A DNA stretch of 64,000 nt from Glaciihabitans sp. INWT7 (GCF_014217685.1 NZ_CP043653.1:1368419-1432418); one strand, 5' to 3'. Shown: positions 46,733-56,054, counted from the stretch's first letter. Notes: generated by a model from the sequence alone, not told the origin. Numbers and translations are program-made.

Positions 46733-47779
46733 ATGTCACGCACCTGGTTGAAGTGGATGCCCGCCGTCGCGGTGCCGGTATTGATCGCATCGGCCGCCGT
46801 CGCCGTGCCACTCTCGGCGAATGCCGCCGTGAACCTCCCGACGAAGACCCCCGCCCAGGTGCTCGCCCTCGCCGCCGGCGAGAAAGTCACGGCTCTGTCC
46901 GGCACGATCTCGCAGACCTCGAGTCTCGGTCTGCCGCAGTTGCCCACCACCGGGGCGGATGCCTCGGCGGGTTCTGCCCTCGAGTTGCTCACCGGATCGC
47001 ACACGGCTCGAGTCTTCGTCGACGGCTCGACGAAGCAGCGGGTTCAGGTGCTCGACAGCATGGCCGAGCGGGATCTGGTGCGCAGCGGCTCCGACGTGTG
47101 GCTGTACGACTCGAAGAAGAAGACCGCAGTGCACTCGACCCTGACGACTCGGGCGGCCACGTCGGCAACCCGGGACTACGTCGCCACCCCCGACCAGCTC
47201 GCCGCCAAGCTCCTCTCCTCCGTGGACTCGAGCACCGCGGTGTCGCTGGGCTCCGATCTTCGCGTCGCCGGCCGCACCGCCTACGACCTCGTGCTGACCC
47301 CGAAGGCCGCGGACACCCTGGTCGGCTCGGTCTCGATCGCGGTCGACTCCGAGACGGGACTCCCGCTCTCGGTCGATGTCTTTGCGCGTTCGCAGAAGAC
47401 TCCGGCTTTCAGCGTCGGCTTCTCGAAGCTCGATCTCAGCGCCCCTGCTGCAAGCCTCTTCGCGTTCACCCCGCCCGCCGGTGCGAAGGTCACGGAGAAA
47501 GCGCCGAAGGCCGAAACCGCACGTCCCACCGCTCCGGCCAATGACGCCGCCAAGCCGACGGTCACCGGCAGCGGATGGGATTCCATCGTGGCGCTGCCGG
47601 CCGGCACCGGCACGGCGACCGCCACATCCTCCCCGCTCTTCGGCAAGCTGACCACCGCCCTGGCGGGTGGACACCTGTTCCACACCAGTCTTGTCAACGT
47701 GTTGATGACGGATGACGGACGCGTGTTCGCCGGTTCGGTGCCCGTGGCGAAGCTCCAGGCTGCCGCCGCCGCGAAGTGA
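46733..47779 (+). CDS. Exported LolA/DUF2092-like protein
   Basis: 348 residues with an N-terminal signal peptide (MPAVAVPVLIASAAVAVPLSANA, cleavage near residue 32). The mature part resembles the LolA/RseB beta-fold proteins that actinobacteria encode beside ABC exporters: GSDVWLYDSKKKTAVH, RVAGRTAYDLVLTPK and SIAVDSETGLPLSVDVFA. An Ala/Pro-rich linker follows (about 250-280) and then a C-terminal region. Its stop overlaps the ATP-binding gene (GTGA). Role likely envelope-related; not established. Confidence 0.78.
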   Translation: MSRTWLKWMPAVAVPVLIASAAVAVPLSANAAVNLPTKTPAQVLALAAGEKVTALSGTISQTSSLGLPQLPTTGADASAGSALELLTGSHTARVFVDGSTKQRVQVLDSMAERDLVRSGSDVWLYDSKKKTAVHSTLTTRAATSATRDYVATPDQLAAKLLSSVDSSTAVSLGSDLRVAGRTAYDLVLTPKAADTLVGSVSIAVDSETGLPLSVDVFARSQKTPAFSVGFSKLDLSAPAASLFAFTPPAGAKVTEKAPKAETARPTAPANDAAKPTVTGSGWDSIVALPAGTGTATATSSPLFGKLTTALAGGHLFHTSLVNVLMTDDGRVFAGSVPVAKLQAAAAAK

Positions 47780-48732
47780 ACCCCGTCGCGACCGGGTTCG
47801 CGATCCGCACAGAGGCTCTGACCAAACGATTCGGTTCGCAGCTCGCCGTCGACGGGGTGAACCTGAGCGTGCCCGTCGGGTCGGTTTTTGGCTTCCTCGG
47901 ACCCAACGGCTCGGGCAAGACCACCACCATCCGCCTCCTTCTCGGCCTCGCCTCGGCGACCAGCGGCGAGATCGAGGTACTCGGCAGGCGGATGCCGGAT
48001 GATCTCCGCACGGTGCTCCCCGAGGTCGGTGCTCTCGTCGAGGGGCCCGGCTTCTACCCCTACCTGTCGGGTGCGGCCAACCTGCACCGCCTCGACAGTG
48101 CCGACGGCCACGCGGCATCCGCCACCCGGCGCACCCGGGTGCAGACCGCGCTCGAACGGGTGGGGCTCTCCCACGCGGCGGGAAAGAAAGTGAAGGCCTA
48201 CTCCCTCGGAATGAAACAGCGGCTCGGCATCGCCAACGCCCTGTTGACGCCACGGCGGCTGCTCGTGCTCGACGAGCCGACGAATGGTCTCGATCCGCAG
48301 GGCACTCGGGAGGTGCGCAGCCTCATCCGGTCCCTCGCGGCGGAGGGCACCACCGTGTTCGTCTCCAGCCACCTCCTGGCGGAGATCGAGCAGGTGTGCA
48401 CCGATGCCGCTGTGATGAGCGTCGGTCGGCTCGTCGCACAGGGAACGATCTCCGAATTGCGTGGGGTCGGTGGCGCGCGGGTACGGCTGGAGACTCCGGA
48501 TCCGGCTGGCGCCGCGGCCGTCCTCTCGCGCTTCGGGATGACCGTGGCTCATTCGAGTGGGGATTCCGGGGAGCTCGTCGCCGCGTTCGGCGATCGAGAA
48601 ACCGCTCCGGATGTCGTGGTCGCCGCACTCGTCGAGGCCGGGGTGCGGGTGCGGTCGTTCACCATCGATCGCCCGAGCCTCGAGCAGCGTTTCGTCGATC
48701 TCACGGGGGAGGGGTTCGATGTCGCAGGCTGA
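47776..48732 (+). CDS. ABC transporter ATP-binding protein
   Basis: 318-residue ATPase of the DrrA/CcmA-like exporter group. Walker A GPNGSGKTTT (about 43-52), signature YSLGMKQRLGIANALL, Walker B LLVLDEPTNGLDPQG and the H-loop SSHLLAEIEQ. A C-terminal domain after residue 225 is typical of this group. GTG 47776 overlaps the upstream stop. With the next gene it forms a two-component exporter; substrate unknown. Confidence 0.93.
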   Translation: MNPVATGFAIRTEALTKRFGSQLAVDGVNLSVPVGSVFGFLGPNGSGKTTTIRLLLGLASATSGEIEVLGRRMPDDLRTVLPEVGALVEGPGFYPYLSGAANLHRLDSADGHAASATRRTRVQTALERVGLSHAAGKKVKAYSLGMKQRLGIANALLTPRRLLVLDEPTNGLDPQGTREVRSLIRSLAAEGTTVFVSSHLLAEIEQVCTDAAVMSVGRLVAQGTISELRGVGGARVRLETPDPAGAAAVLSRFGMTVAHSSGDSGELVAAFGDRETAPDVVVAALVEAGVRVRSFTIDRPSLEQRFVDLTGEGFDVAG

Positions 48733-49573
48733 TCGAACCGCTCTTCGCTTGCGACCGGCCATGGGGCTGCCGCTGCTGGCCTCCGAGATCTCGGTGCTCT
48801 TCCGGCGCCGTCGCACGTGGGCGATGCTCGCCTCCCTCGCCCTGATACCCGTCTTGATCGCCGTGGCGGTGAAGCTCTCCACCGGCTCGTCTTCCGGCCG
48901 CGGCCCGGCGTTCCTCGACCAGGTGAGCCAGAACGGCCTCTTCGTCAGCTTCGTCGGCTTACTCGTCTCAGTGCCGCTCTTCCTGCCGCTCACGGTCGGG
49001 GTGGTGGCCGGTGACACGATGGCGGGGGAGGCCAGCGCAGGAACCCTGCGCTACCTGCTGATCGCCCCGGCGGGTCGCGTGCGGCTTCTCCTGGTGAAAT
49101 ACCTCGCCACCGCGGTCTTCTGCCTGGCGGCCACCCTCGCCGTCGCCATCGCCGGAGCCGTGATCGGCGCCGCTCTGTTCCCGATCGGCCCCGTGACCCT
49201 GCTCTCGGGCGACAGCATCGAGGTCGGCGACTCGATCGTGCGGTCGTTGCTGATCGCCGCATACATCACGCTCTCTCTGCTCGGGCTTTCCGCGATCGGC
49301 CTCTTCATCTCCACGATGACGGACGTGCCGGTGGGCGCCATGGCCACCACGATCGTGCTCTCCGTCGTATCGCAAGTGCTCGACTCTCTTCCGCAGCTCG
49401 ACTGGCTGCACCCGTGGCTGTTCAGCCACTACTGGCTGGGCTTCGCCGACCTCTTGCGCCAGCCGATCTCGTGGGATTCTTTCGGCGACAACGCGATTCT
49501 CCAGGCCGGGTACATCCTCGTCTTCGGCGCTCTCGCCTTCGGCCGATTCACCACGAAGGACATCCTCTCGTAG
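48719..49573 (+). CDS. ABC transporter permease (ABC-2 type)
   Basis: 284 residues with six hydrophobic segments; the first follows RRRRTWAMLASLALIPVLIA. The GDTMAGEASAGTLRYLL stretch is the usual ABC-2 permease motif after the second membrane segment. ATG 48719 has GGGGGAGGGG upstream and overlaps the ATPase gene by 14 bp. Works with the preceding ATPase, and perhaps with the LolA-like protein. Confidence 0.9.
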   Translation: MSQADRTALRLRPAMGLPLLASEISVLFRRRRTWAMLASLALIPVLIAVAVKLSTGSSSGRGPAFLDQVSQNGLFVSFVGLLVSVPLFLPLTVGVVAGDTMAGEASAGTLRYLLIAPAGRVRLLLVKYLATAVFCLAATLAVAIAGAVIGAALFPIGPVTLLSGDSIEVGDSIVRSLLIAAYITLSLLGLSAIGLFISTMTDVPVGAMATTIVLSVVSQVLDSLPQLDWLHPWLFSHYWLGFADLLRQPISWDSFGDNAILQAGYILVFGALAFGRFTTKDILS

Positions 49574-49625
49574 CGTGGATGCCCGTGCTCGGGCGGCATC
49601 GGCCCGCAGTGTCGGACGGATCGGG

Positions 49626-49631
49626 CATCCT
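49626..49631 (+). promoter_or_regulatory. Possible -10 box CATCCT before the zinc-ribbon nuclease gene
   Basis: CATCCT ends 6 nt before ATG 49638; this spacing matches other leaderless genes here and favours that start over GTG 49575. Confidence 0.35.
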
Positions 49632-49637
49632 GTTGCC

Positions 49638-50492
49638 ATGGCGGAACCGGTCGAACTGTGGTGGGCGAGGCGGCAGTGGTCGAAGTCGCTGGAGGTGCCG
49701 TATCCGGTCGGGTGCTATCGCAGCGACTGGGAGCGTTACCCGGTCTTGGTGCGCCAGTACCACCCCGACCTGAATTCGGGAATCACCCTGACCCAGGTGC
49801 CTCCGGCAGCCGAGGTGTATCTCGTCTGGCAGTGCGATGCCGGCCATCGTTTCGTGGCGACCCCCGACGAGCAACGGCAGCGACCGGGCCAGTCGAGGCG
49901 GCGTTCGACCTGGTGCCCCGAGTGCGCTGCGGGAGCGACGAAACGCCGGGCTCCGTCACCCTCGCGCAGTCTGGCACCGGTGCGCCCCCGGTCTCCTGCT
50001 GCCAGCGCCCGGGTCGCACGCGCGACTCCCGGTGCCGGGGAGGTGGGGCAGGCTTTCGTCAGCTCGCTCGCACCCAAGCCGGCGTCGGCCGCCGAGGGCG
50101 AGCTGCGCCACCGCCTGGCCGAGCGCCTCGACCTTCATTTCGGGCTGAACGCGGTGCGAGTCGCCCGGCCGTTCTTCACGCGTCACGAGGTGTGGCCAGA
50201 CATCGTGCTTGCCGAACTGCGGGTGGCCATCGAATACGACACGACGGGCAGAGATGGCCTCGAGCATGTCGGTCGACGCGAAGAGTCCGATAGGCGCAAG
50301 GATCGTCTGTTGCGCGCAGCGGGCTGGGAGGTGGTGCGCATCCGCTGCGGAAAGCTGCGGCCCATCGGGCCTTTCGATATCAGTGCCCCCGGGATCTCGG
50401 CGAAGACCATCGACAGACTCGTCGAGAAACTGGGGCAGATCCGCGGGGCCCTGATCGTGGAGTGTTACCGCCGCACCGACGGAGGCGGCTAG
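49638..50492 (+). CDS. Zinc-ribbon protein with Vsr/DUF559-like endonuclease domain
   Basis: 284 residues. The N-terminal treble-clef/zinc-ribbon (about 8-100) has W-x-C66-D-x-G-H70 and C93-P-E-C96. A basic Pro/Ser/Arg linker follows (about 100-150). The C-terminal half looks like a PD-(D/E)xK fold of Vsr/DUF559 type: WPDIV (D188), then AIEYD (E199, D201), DRRKDRLL and AAGWEVVRIRC. These features suggest a DNA nuclease; target unknown, and no methylase or restriction partner is adjacent. Its stop interlocks with that of the LuxR gene through CTAG. Confidence 0.75.
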   Translation: MAEPVELWWARRQWSKSLEVPYPVGCYRSDWERYPVLVRQYHPDLNSGITLTQVPPAAEVYLVWQCDAGHRFVATPDEQRQRPGQSRRRSTWCPECAAGATKRRAPSPSRSLAPVRPRSPAASARVARATPGAGEVGQAFVSSLAPKPASAAEGELRHRLAERLDLHFGLNAVRVARPFFTRHEVWPDIVLAELRVAIEYDTTGRDGLEHVGRREESDRRKDRLLRAAGWEVVRIRCGKLRPIGPFDISAPGISAKTIDRLVEKLGQIRGALIVECYRRTDGGG

Positions 50493-51352
50493 GGCAGGAG
50501 CCCGGCCCGGCGGGCGGCGACGACGGCCTCGTAGCGACTTCCGGCTTCGAGCTTGCGCATCGCCGAGGAGAGGTAGCTCTTCACGGTGCTCTCCGTGAGG
50601 CCGAGTTGGCGGGCGACCGTGCCGTTCTGCTTGCCCAGCGCGACCTGGCAGAGCACATCCAACTCACGAGGCGACAACGCGGGAGCGCTCGGCTCGCGCG
50701 GCGTCTCCCTGAAGCCAAGACCGCGGGATGCCCGATCGAGTCGGCCGGCGAGAACGGGGTCGTCGATCTCGCGGCCGATCTCCCGGAGTTCAGCGAACAG
50801 TGCGCGATGTTCCTGGCGTTCAGCCCCATCGACGCTCCGCTGGCCGGGGAGACCGCTCTCGCTCTCCAGTGCCGCGAGCCGCCGCTCGACCTCGTCGTGC
50901 ACCGAGTACTCCCAGGCCAGGTCGCGCGCGGCGCGAAGTGCCCCCTGCAGCACGGTGTCACCGAACTGGGTCGGCTGCCGGTGGCCTCCGTAGATCACGG
51001 CCCTCACGGAGCCCTCGACCACGATCGGCACCGCTAGGAGCGAGACGATCCCTTCCGCGGACACCTCGCGGTCGTAGCGGTGCGTGATGCTCGTCGCCTG
51101 CCGGTAGTGGGTGGCGGTGACGGGCCGGCGTTCGGCGAGCGCGCGACCGCCGAGGCCCTGCGTCGGTTCGATGACCAGCCCGTGGATGCTCTGCCCGAGA
51201 GTCCCGACGAAGGAGGTGAGGGGGGCACCGTCCCGGGTCGCGAGCCCCCCGAAGGTGATCGGCAGGTCGATGCTGGAGGAGAGGGCGCGAAGACTCCGCT
51301 GAAGCAGGTCGAGGTCGTAAGACGACTCGGATCCCGGAGATGCAGCGGTCAC
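50489..51352 (-). CDS. GAF domain LuxR-type transcriptional regulator
   Basis: 287 residues: a GAF-like sensor (about 12-150, GLATRDGAPLTSFVGTLG, GLGGRALAERRPVTATHY), a helical linker, and a C-terminal LuxR helix-turn-helix (SPRELDVLCQVALGKQNGTVARQLGLTESTVKSYLSSAMRKL in parts, about 223-280). GTG 51352 has AAAGGAGG 7 nt upstream. It is divergent from the acyl-CoA ligase gene over 119 bp, so it probably controls ligase and transporter. The ligand is not evident. Confidence 0.87.
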   Translation of the reverse strand: MTAASPGSESSYDLDLLQRSLRALSSSIDLPITFGGLATRDGAPLTSFVGTLGQSIHGLVIEPTQGLGGRALAERRPVTATHYRQATSITHRYDREVSAEGIVSLLAVPIVVEGSVRAVIYGGHRQPTQFGDTVLQGALRAARDLAWEYSVHDEVERRLAALESESGLPGQRSVDGAERQEHRALFAELREIGREIDDPVLAGRLDRASRGLGFRETPREPSAPALSPRELDVLCQVALGKQNGTVARQLGLTESTVKSYLSSAMRKLEAGSRYEAVVAARRAGLLP

Positions 51353-51471
51353 TTCCCTACCTCCTTTAGGCGGTAGTCGGGCCCTTCGATGTTCCCTTAG
51401 CCTGCATCGTAACAGGCCGGAGTCACCGACTCCCGAATCGATCACGATGACCATTTCAAGGGAGAAATGCC

Positions 51472-53109
51472 ATGCCGATGACCTCATCCCCGCTCGATTC
51501 TGCGAACGATTCGCCGCTCACCCCGCTGCGCTTCCTCAAGCGCTCCGCCGAGGTGTTCCCCGACAAGACCGCCATCGTCTATGGCACACGGGTCTACACG
51601 TACGCGGAGTTCGCTGCTGCCGCCGAAGCTCTCGCGCGCGCCATCCGCTCCCGCATCATCCCAGGAGATCGCGTGGTGTTCCTGTCGCCGAACACGCCCG
51701 AGATGCTCATCGCGCAGTTCGCGGTGCCGCTGGCCGGCGGCATCCTCATCGCCCTCAATCCCCGTCTCGCGCCCTCCGAGGTGCGATATGTGATCGAGCA
51801 TTCCGAGGCGAGCCTCCTCTTCTACGACGCCGAGTTCGCCTCGGCCGTCGGAGACTCCCGCGACCAGTGTTCCACCCTGCGGGCCATCGTGGAGATCCCC
51901 GACGCGGAATTCGGATGCGCGCAGAGCGGCCTCAGCATCGGCCAGGAGTCCTACCGTGCCTTCGGTTCCGCAACGGCGGCCAACAAGACTCCCCTGCGCT
52001 GGGAGATCGACGACGAGCGCGCCGTGATCTCGATCAACTACACCTCCGGCACCACCGGCAAGCCGAAGGGGGTCATGTACAGCCACCGCGGCGCATACCT
52101 CAACGCGATGGGCGAGGTTTTCCACAACAAACTCGATAACCAATCGGTATACCTCTGGACCCTGCCCCTGTTCCACTGCAACGGATGGTGCACACCGTGG
52201 GCGGTCACGGCGGCAAGCGGCACGCATGTCTGCCTTCGCGCAGTGCGACCCGCATCCATCTGGTCGGCCATCGACGAGCTCGGGGTCACGAATCTGTGCG
52301 GGGCGCCGACGGTCTGCAATGTGATCGCCAATGCCGAGGAAGCCCACCCGCTCCAGCATCCGCTGCGCATCACGACGGCCGGTGCGCCGCCGTCACCCAC
52401 CATCATCGAACGTCTCGAGAGGCTCGGTGCGCGGGTGACCCACGTCTACGGGCTCACCGAAGCGTATGGGCCGTTCACCATCTGCGAATACCAGGAGTCG
52501 TGGGACTCGCTGCCGCCCTCCGCAAGGGCAACACAGATCGCCCGCCAGGGTGTGTCGATGGTGCAGGCGGAGACCCCGCGTGTGGTCGACGCGGAGATGG
52601 CGGACGTGGCCAGGGACGGCAGCACCATCGGGGAGATCGTGTTGCGCGGCAACAACGTGATGGTCGGCTACTACAGGGACGAGGCCGCCACCGCCGCTGC
52701 CTTCGCCGGCGGATGGTTTCACACCGGTGACCTGGGAGTGATGCATCCCGACGGCTATATCGAGGTCAAGGACCGCGCAAAGGACATCATCATCTCCGGT
52801 GGAGAGAATATCTCCTCCATCGAGATCGAGAATTCGATAGCCTCGCACCCCAGCGTCGCGGATGTCGCCGTGGTGGGGTTCGCCCACGAGACCTGGGGTG
52901 AACGCCCGGAGGCCTACGTGCTCCTGCACGAGGGGCATGTCGCAACCGCGGAAGAGATCTCCGCCCACGCGCGATTGACCCTGGCGAGATTCAAAGTGCC
53001 GGACTCCGTCGTCTTCGTCGTCGAGCTGCCCCGCACGGCGACCGGCAAGGTGGTCAAAGCATCGTTGCGCGCGCAATCGGTGCGATCAGAGCGTGCTCCC
53101 GCCCGATAA
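51472..53109 (+). CDS. AMP-forming acyl-CoA synthetase
   Basis: ANL superfamily ligase, 545 residues; activates a carboxylic acid as acyl-AMP and then acyl-CoA. A3 loop NYTSGTTGKPKGVMYSHRG, A5 VYGLTEAYGP, A7/A8 GWFHTGDLGVMHPDGYIEVKDR in parts and A10 lysine in PRTATGKVVK. The subgroup resembles medium- or long-chain ligases more than acetyl-CoA synthetase. ATG 51472 has GGGAGA upstream. The next gene is an acetate-type transporter, which points to a small acid as substrate. Confidence 0.9.
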   Translation: MPMTSSPLDSANDSPLTPLRFLKRSAEVFPDKTAIVYGTRVYTYAEFAAAAEALARAIRSRIIPGDRVVFLSPNTPEMLIAQFAVPLAGGILIALNPRLAPSEVRYVIEHSEASLLFYDAEFASAVGDSRDQCSTLRAIVEIPDAEFGCAQSGLSIGQESYRAFGSATAANKTPLRWEIDDERAVISINYTSGTTGKPKGVMYSHRGAYLNAMGEVFHNKLDNQSVYLWTLPLFHCNGWCTPWAVTAASGTHVCLRAVRPASIWSAIDELGVTNLCGAPTVCNVIANAEEAHPLQHPLRITTAGAPPSPTIIERLERLGARVTHVYGLTEAYGPFTICEYQESWDSLPPSARATQIARQGVSMVQAETPRVVDAEMADVARDGSTIGEIVLRGNNVMVGYYRDEAATAAAFAGGWFHTGDLGVMHPDGYIEVKDRAKDIIISGGENISSIEIENSIASHPSVADVAVVGFAHETWGERPEAYVLLHEGHVATAEEISAHARLTLARFKVPDSVVFVVELPRTATGKVVKASLRAQSVRSERAPAR

Positions 53110-53177
53110 CCCCCAATCCCCGGGAGGGCATCCGCCGCTCCGGCCAGCACCATGTCCGCTACACGAAGGAGTGTCAC

Positions 53178-53813
53178 TTGACCACCATCATCGATCACCA
53201 GCAGTCCACCCCACGGGAGTTCGACCGCAACGCGATCACTCCGGTCGCCGCAGGGGCGCGCGTCATCGCGGACCCGGCCGGCCTCGGCCTCGGCGCATTC
53301 GCCCTCACCACCTTCGTGCTGAGCCTGGCGAATTCCGGAATCATCGGGGGAGCCGGCGCTGCCGTGCTCGGCATCGCTCTCTTTTACGGCGGACTCGCGC
53401 AGGTCGCGGCCGGTATGTGGGAGTTCGTCAAGGGCAACACCTTCGGTGCGACGGCCTTCACCTCCTATGGCGCGTTCTGGCTCGCATTCTGGTGGCTGCT
53501 CACCAACCCCGAGGTCGAAAAGGCGGCCGGCGCAGCCGGAGTCGGCGCGTTCCTGCTTGCCTGGACGATCTTCTCCGCCCTCATGACGGTCGCTTCGCAG
53601 AAGACGAACGCGGTGCTCTTCGCCACCTTTGTCGCTGTGACCGTCACTTTCGTCGCCTTGACGGTCGGTGCGTTCACCGGTATTGCGGGCATCACGCAAC
53701 TGGGTGGATGGATCGGCATCATCGCCGCGGGACTCGCCTGGCATGGATCCTTCGCGGTGGTCACGAATGCCACCTGGAAGCGTGTCGTCCTGCCGGTGTG
53801 GCCCGCCGCATAA
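53178..53813 (+). CDS. GPR1/FUN34/YaaH (SatP) family acetate/succinate transporter
   Basis: 211 residues with six transmembrane segments. The family signature appears as DPAGLGLGAFALTTFVLSLAN (in parts) and FYGGLAQVAAGMWEFVKGNTFG. TTG 53178 is the start, with GAAGGAG 7 nt upstream. It lies 68 bp after the ligase gene. Together they look like an uptake and activation pair for acetate or a similar short acid. Confidence 0.88.
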   Translation: MTTIIDHQQSTPREFDRNAITPVAAGARVIADPAGLGLGAFALTTFVLSLANSGIIGGAGAAVLGIALFYGGLAQVAAGMWEFVKGNTFGATAFTSYGAFWLAFWWLLTNPEVEKAAGAAGVGAFLLAWTIFSALMTVASQKTNAVLFATFVAVTVTFVALTVGAFTGIAGITQLGGWIGIIAAGLAWHGSFAVVTNATWKRVVLPVWPAA

Positions 53814-53888
53814 TCCCCGTATGGATGTCGGCTGATCGGCCTAGCGTGTTCTCGAGGGCGGTCTTCTCTGCCCGGAGAGCAGACAGCC

Positions 53889-54443
53889 ATGACGACACTT
53901 CCAAATCGGCCCCGCACAGCGCTGGTGGTGATCGACGTTCAGAATGATGTCGTTGCCGAAGCTCACGAGCGTGACGCCGTCATCAGCAACATCAACACCC
54001 TCGTCGGCAAAGCTCGCGACGAGGGTGTTGCCGTCGTGTGGGTGCAGCACTCCGACGAGGGCCTCGAGCACGGCAGCGCCGGCTGGCAGTACGTTCCGGA
54101 GCTCGTGCGGCGCGACTCGGAGCCCGTCGTACAAAAGAATTACGGTGATTCCTTCGAGGGCACCGAGCTCGAGCAGGTGCTGGCTGAGGTCGGGGCCGGA
54201 CGGCTGGTGGTGGCGGGGGCAGAGACGGATGCGTGCATCCGATCCACGATCCACGGCGCGTTCACCCGCGGCTACGACGTCACCCTCGTGAGTGATGCTC
54301 ACACTACGAACGATCAGAGCGAATGGGGCGCGCCGCCGCCCGGGCAGGTCATCGCACATACGAATCTGTATTGGAGTTTCCAGGGCGCTCCCGGACGTAC
54401 TGCCGCCGTCACCCCTACCAGCGAGGTGCGCTTCGACGCCTGA
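53889..54443 (+). CDS. Cysteine hydrolase of the isochorismatase family
   Basis: 184 residues with the catalytic triad D16 (VIDVQND), K83 (VQKNYGDSF) and C116 (GAETDACIRST), preceded by the usual cis-peptide context. Family members cleave amide or ether bonds in small molecules such as nicotinamide; the substrate here is unknown. It is 75 bp after the transporter gene. Confidence 0.88.
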   Translation: MTTLPNRPRTALVVIDVQNDVVAEAHERDAVISNINTLVGKARDEGVAVVWVQHSDEGLEHGSAGWQYVPELVRRDSEPVVQKNYGDSFEGTELEQVLAEVGAGRLVVAGAETDACIRSTIHGAFTRGYDVTLVSDAHTTNDQSEWGAPPPGQVIAHTNLYWSFQGAPGRTAAVTPTSEVRFDA

Positions 54444-54574
54444 TCACGGGGGAGCGGGCGTCTGGTGGTGCAGGGTCACCGGTGATAGTGTCGCGGCCAT
54501 TGGCGGCAGGTGCTCTGCGGAGTATTGGTAGGGGCGCGATCGGTGCCAGTCATCCGAGTGCAGGGAGTTTCGCC

Positions 54575-54928
54575 GTGGCCGTGACGGGAATCGGGGGCCT
54601 GTTCCTCCGCAGCAAGGATCCGGAGGCGCGTGCCGCCTGGTACCGCGAGCACCTCGGGATCGGGGCGGGGGAGCACGGCTCCTGGGCGCAGGATGCCGGC
54701 GTGACCGTCTTCGCCCCTTTCGCTTCGGACACCGACTATTTCGCGACCGACCAGTCGTTCATGCTCAATCTCCGTGTCACCGAACTGGATGCGCTGGTTG
54801 CTGCGCTGGAAGCATCCGATATCGCGGTCGAGCGGCGAGCCGAGTGGGACAGTCCCGACTACGGGCGATTCGCCCGCATCCACGATCCCGAGGGCCTTCC
54901 CATCGAGCTCTGGGAAGCCACTGACTAA
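54575..54928 (+). CDS. VOC (glyoxalase/bleomycin resistance) family protein
   Basis: 117 residues with two beta-alpha-beta-beta-beta modules: GGLFLRSKDPEARAAWYREHLGI and FARIHDPEGLPIELWE. GTG 54575 has AGGGAG 7 nt upstream; a second GTG follows at 54581 and the frame is open well upstream. Metal ligands of enzymatic glyoxalase are not obvious apart from the terminal Glu, so function is open. Confidence 0.82.
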   Translation: MAVTGIGGLFLRSKDPEARAAWYREHLGIGAGEHGSWAQDAGVTVFAPFASDTDYFATDQSFMLNLRVTELDALVAALEASDIAVERRAEWDSPDYGRFARIHDPEGLPIELWEATD

Positions 54929-55099
54929 GGCGGGCGAGCGCGGTTTGGTCGCCCGGTCGGGCGTTGCGGGGCCGTGCCCGCAGGCCTCCCGAATCGACGG
55001 AGGATCGGGCCGCATTACGCCTAGCCGCGCGCGACACATCGCGCTACGCTGCTGCCAGCAATTGTTCGCATTCGCTCCACTAAGGAAGAAGGCGCGACC

Positions 55100-56002
55100 A
55101 TGTCGGCTGCCAGCGAAGAATCTCCCACCCCTGTGATCCGCGATGATGCGGGCGGTCCGGCAGCCTCGCTGGGACTATCGAGTCACAGTGCCTTGGATAC
55201 CGTGCATCGAGAGCTCGAGCGGCATTCGCTCGACGGAACGGGAGCCGCCGATACGTTGCTGACTTACCGGGACGCGCTCCTCGATCGATACATCATCGAC
55301 CGGCCGATCTTCACGCTGGCCTGGCCGTCGAGTCTCTATGTCCCCGCGGAAGCGGACCCGACGAAGTACTGGATCACCGCTCCGCCCGCCGATCACCGCT
55401 ATCGCTACCACTGGACCGATCCGCAGCCGACCGCCAGCAGTGCCTCGGAGAAGACCGGGCACCTGTTCAGCTGGACCAATGTGTCCGGGTTGAACCCGAG
55501 CTACACCGGTACTGCCGGTGTCGGCGTGCGGATCGTCCCGACACACTCGCTCTCGACGGTGCGGGTCAGTGCCGACGTCGATCTGGTGGCCGAGAGCCGC
55601 TGGTGGTACCTCGTCGGTTCGTCCGCCGGTTTTTCGAACTTCTCCTATCGCGGCACCGTCTACATCGCGGGCTGGGAAATCAGCCCGGTGACCGGGCAGT
55701 GGGAGTTGCTGAGACCGTTCGGCTCGAGGGTGATGTTCCAATACCGCGAGAGCGGGCAGGGGGGAACCGCGATACGAAGTGACCACCACGCTTTCGACGA
55801 TCTCTCCGTGCGACTGCAGCTCCAGGGTGGGCATACCTACGGCATCGGTGTGTCGTTCGAGGTGGAGGTCGGGTTCGACTGCCACGACCGCTCCGGTAAG
55901 CCCTATCAGAAGCAGCCCGGTGACGACATCAAACTCTGGGCATCGATGACCGGCGAGGTCTCGAGCATCAGCGTGTCGACCGACACGGTGTGGATTCCCT
56001 GA
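55100..56002 (+). CDS. Hypothetical protein, no family recognised
   Basis: 300 residues, no signal peptide or transmembrane segment. The N-terminal about 70 residues look helical (SALDTVHRELERHSLDGTGAADTLLTYRDAL in parts); the rest is rich in Tyr, Trp, Ser and Thr and probably beta-structured, with YRYHWTDPQPTASS and YIAGWEISPVTGQWELL. ATG 55100 has AAGGAAGAAGG upstream, so it is likely expressed. The 171-bp gap before it holds no other feature I can support. Convergent with the UvrA paralogue. Confidence 0.7.
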   Translation: MSAASEESPTPVIRDDAGGPAASLGLSSHSALDTVHRELERHSLDGTGAADTLLTYRDALLDRYIIDRPIFTLAWPSSLYVPAEADPTKYWITAPPADHRYRYHWTDPQPTASSASEKTGHLFSWTNVSGLNPSYTGTAGVGVRIVPTHSLSTVRVSADVDLVAESRWWYLVGSSAGFSNFSYRGTVYIAGWEISPVTGQWELLRPFGSRVMFQYRESGQGGTAIRSDHHAFDDLSVRLQLQGGHTYGIGVSFEVEVGFDCHDRSGKPYQKQPGDDIKLWASMTGEVSSISVSTDTVWIP

Positions 56003-56054
56003 CGGCATCCTCAAGAGCGGCAGTCACCGGGGCCCTGGCTCTCCCCGAGACCGG

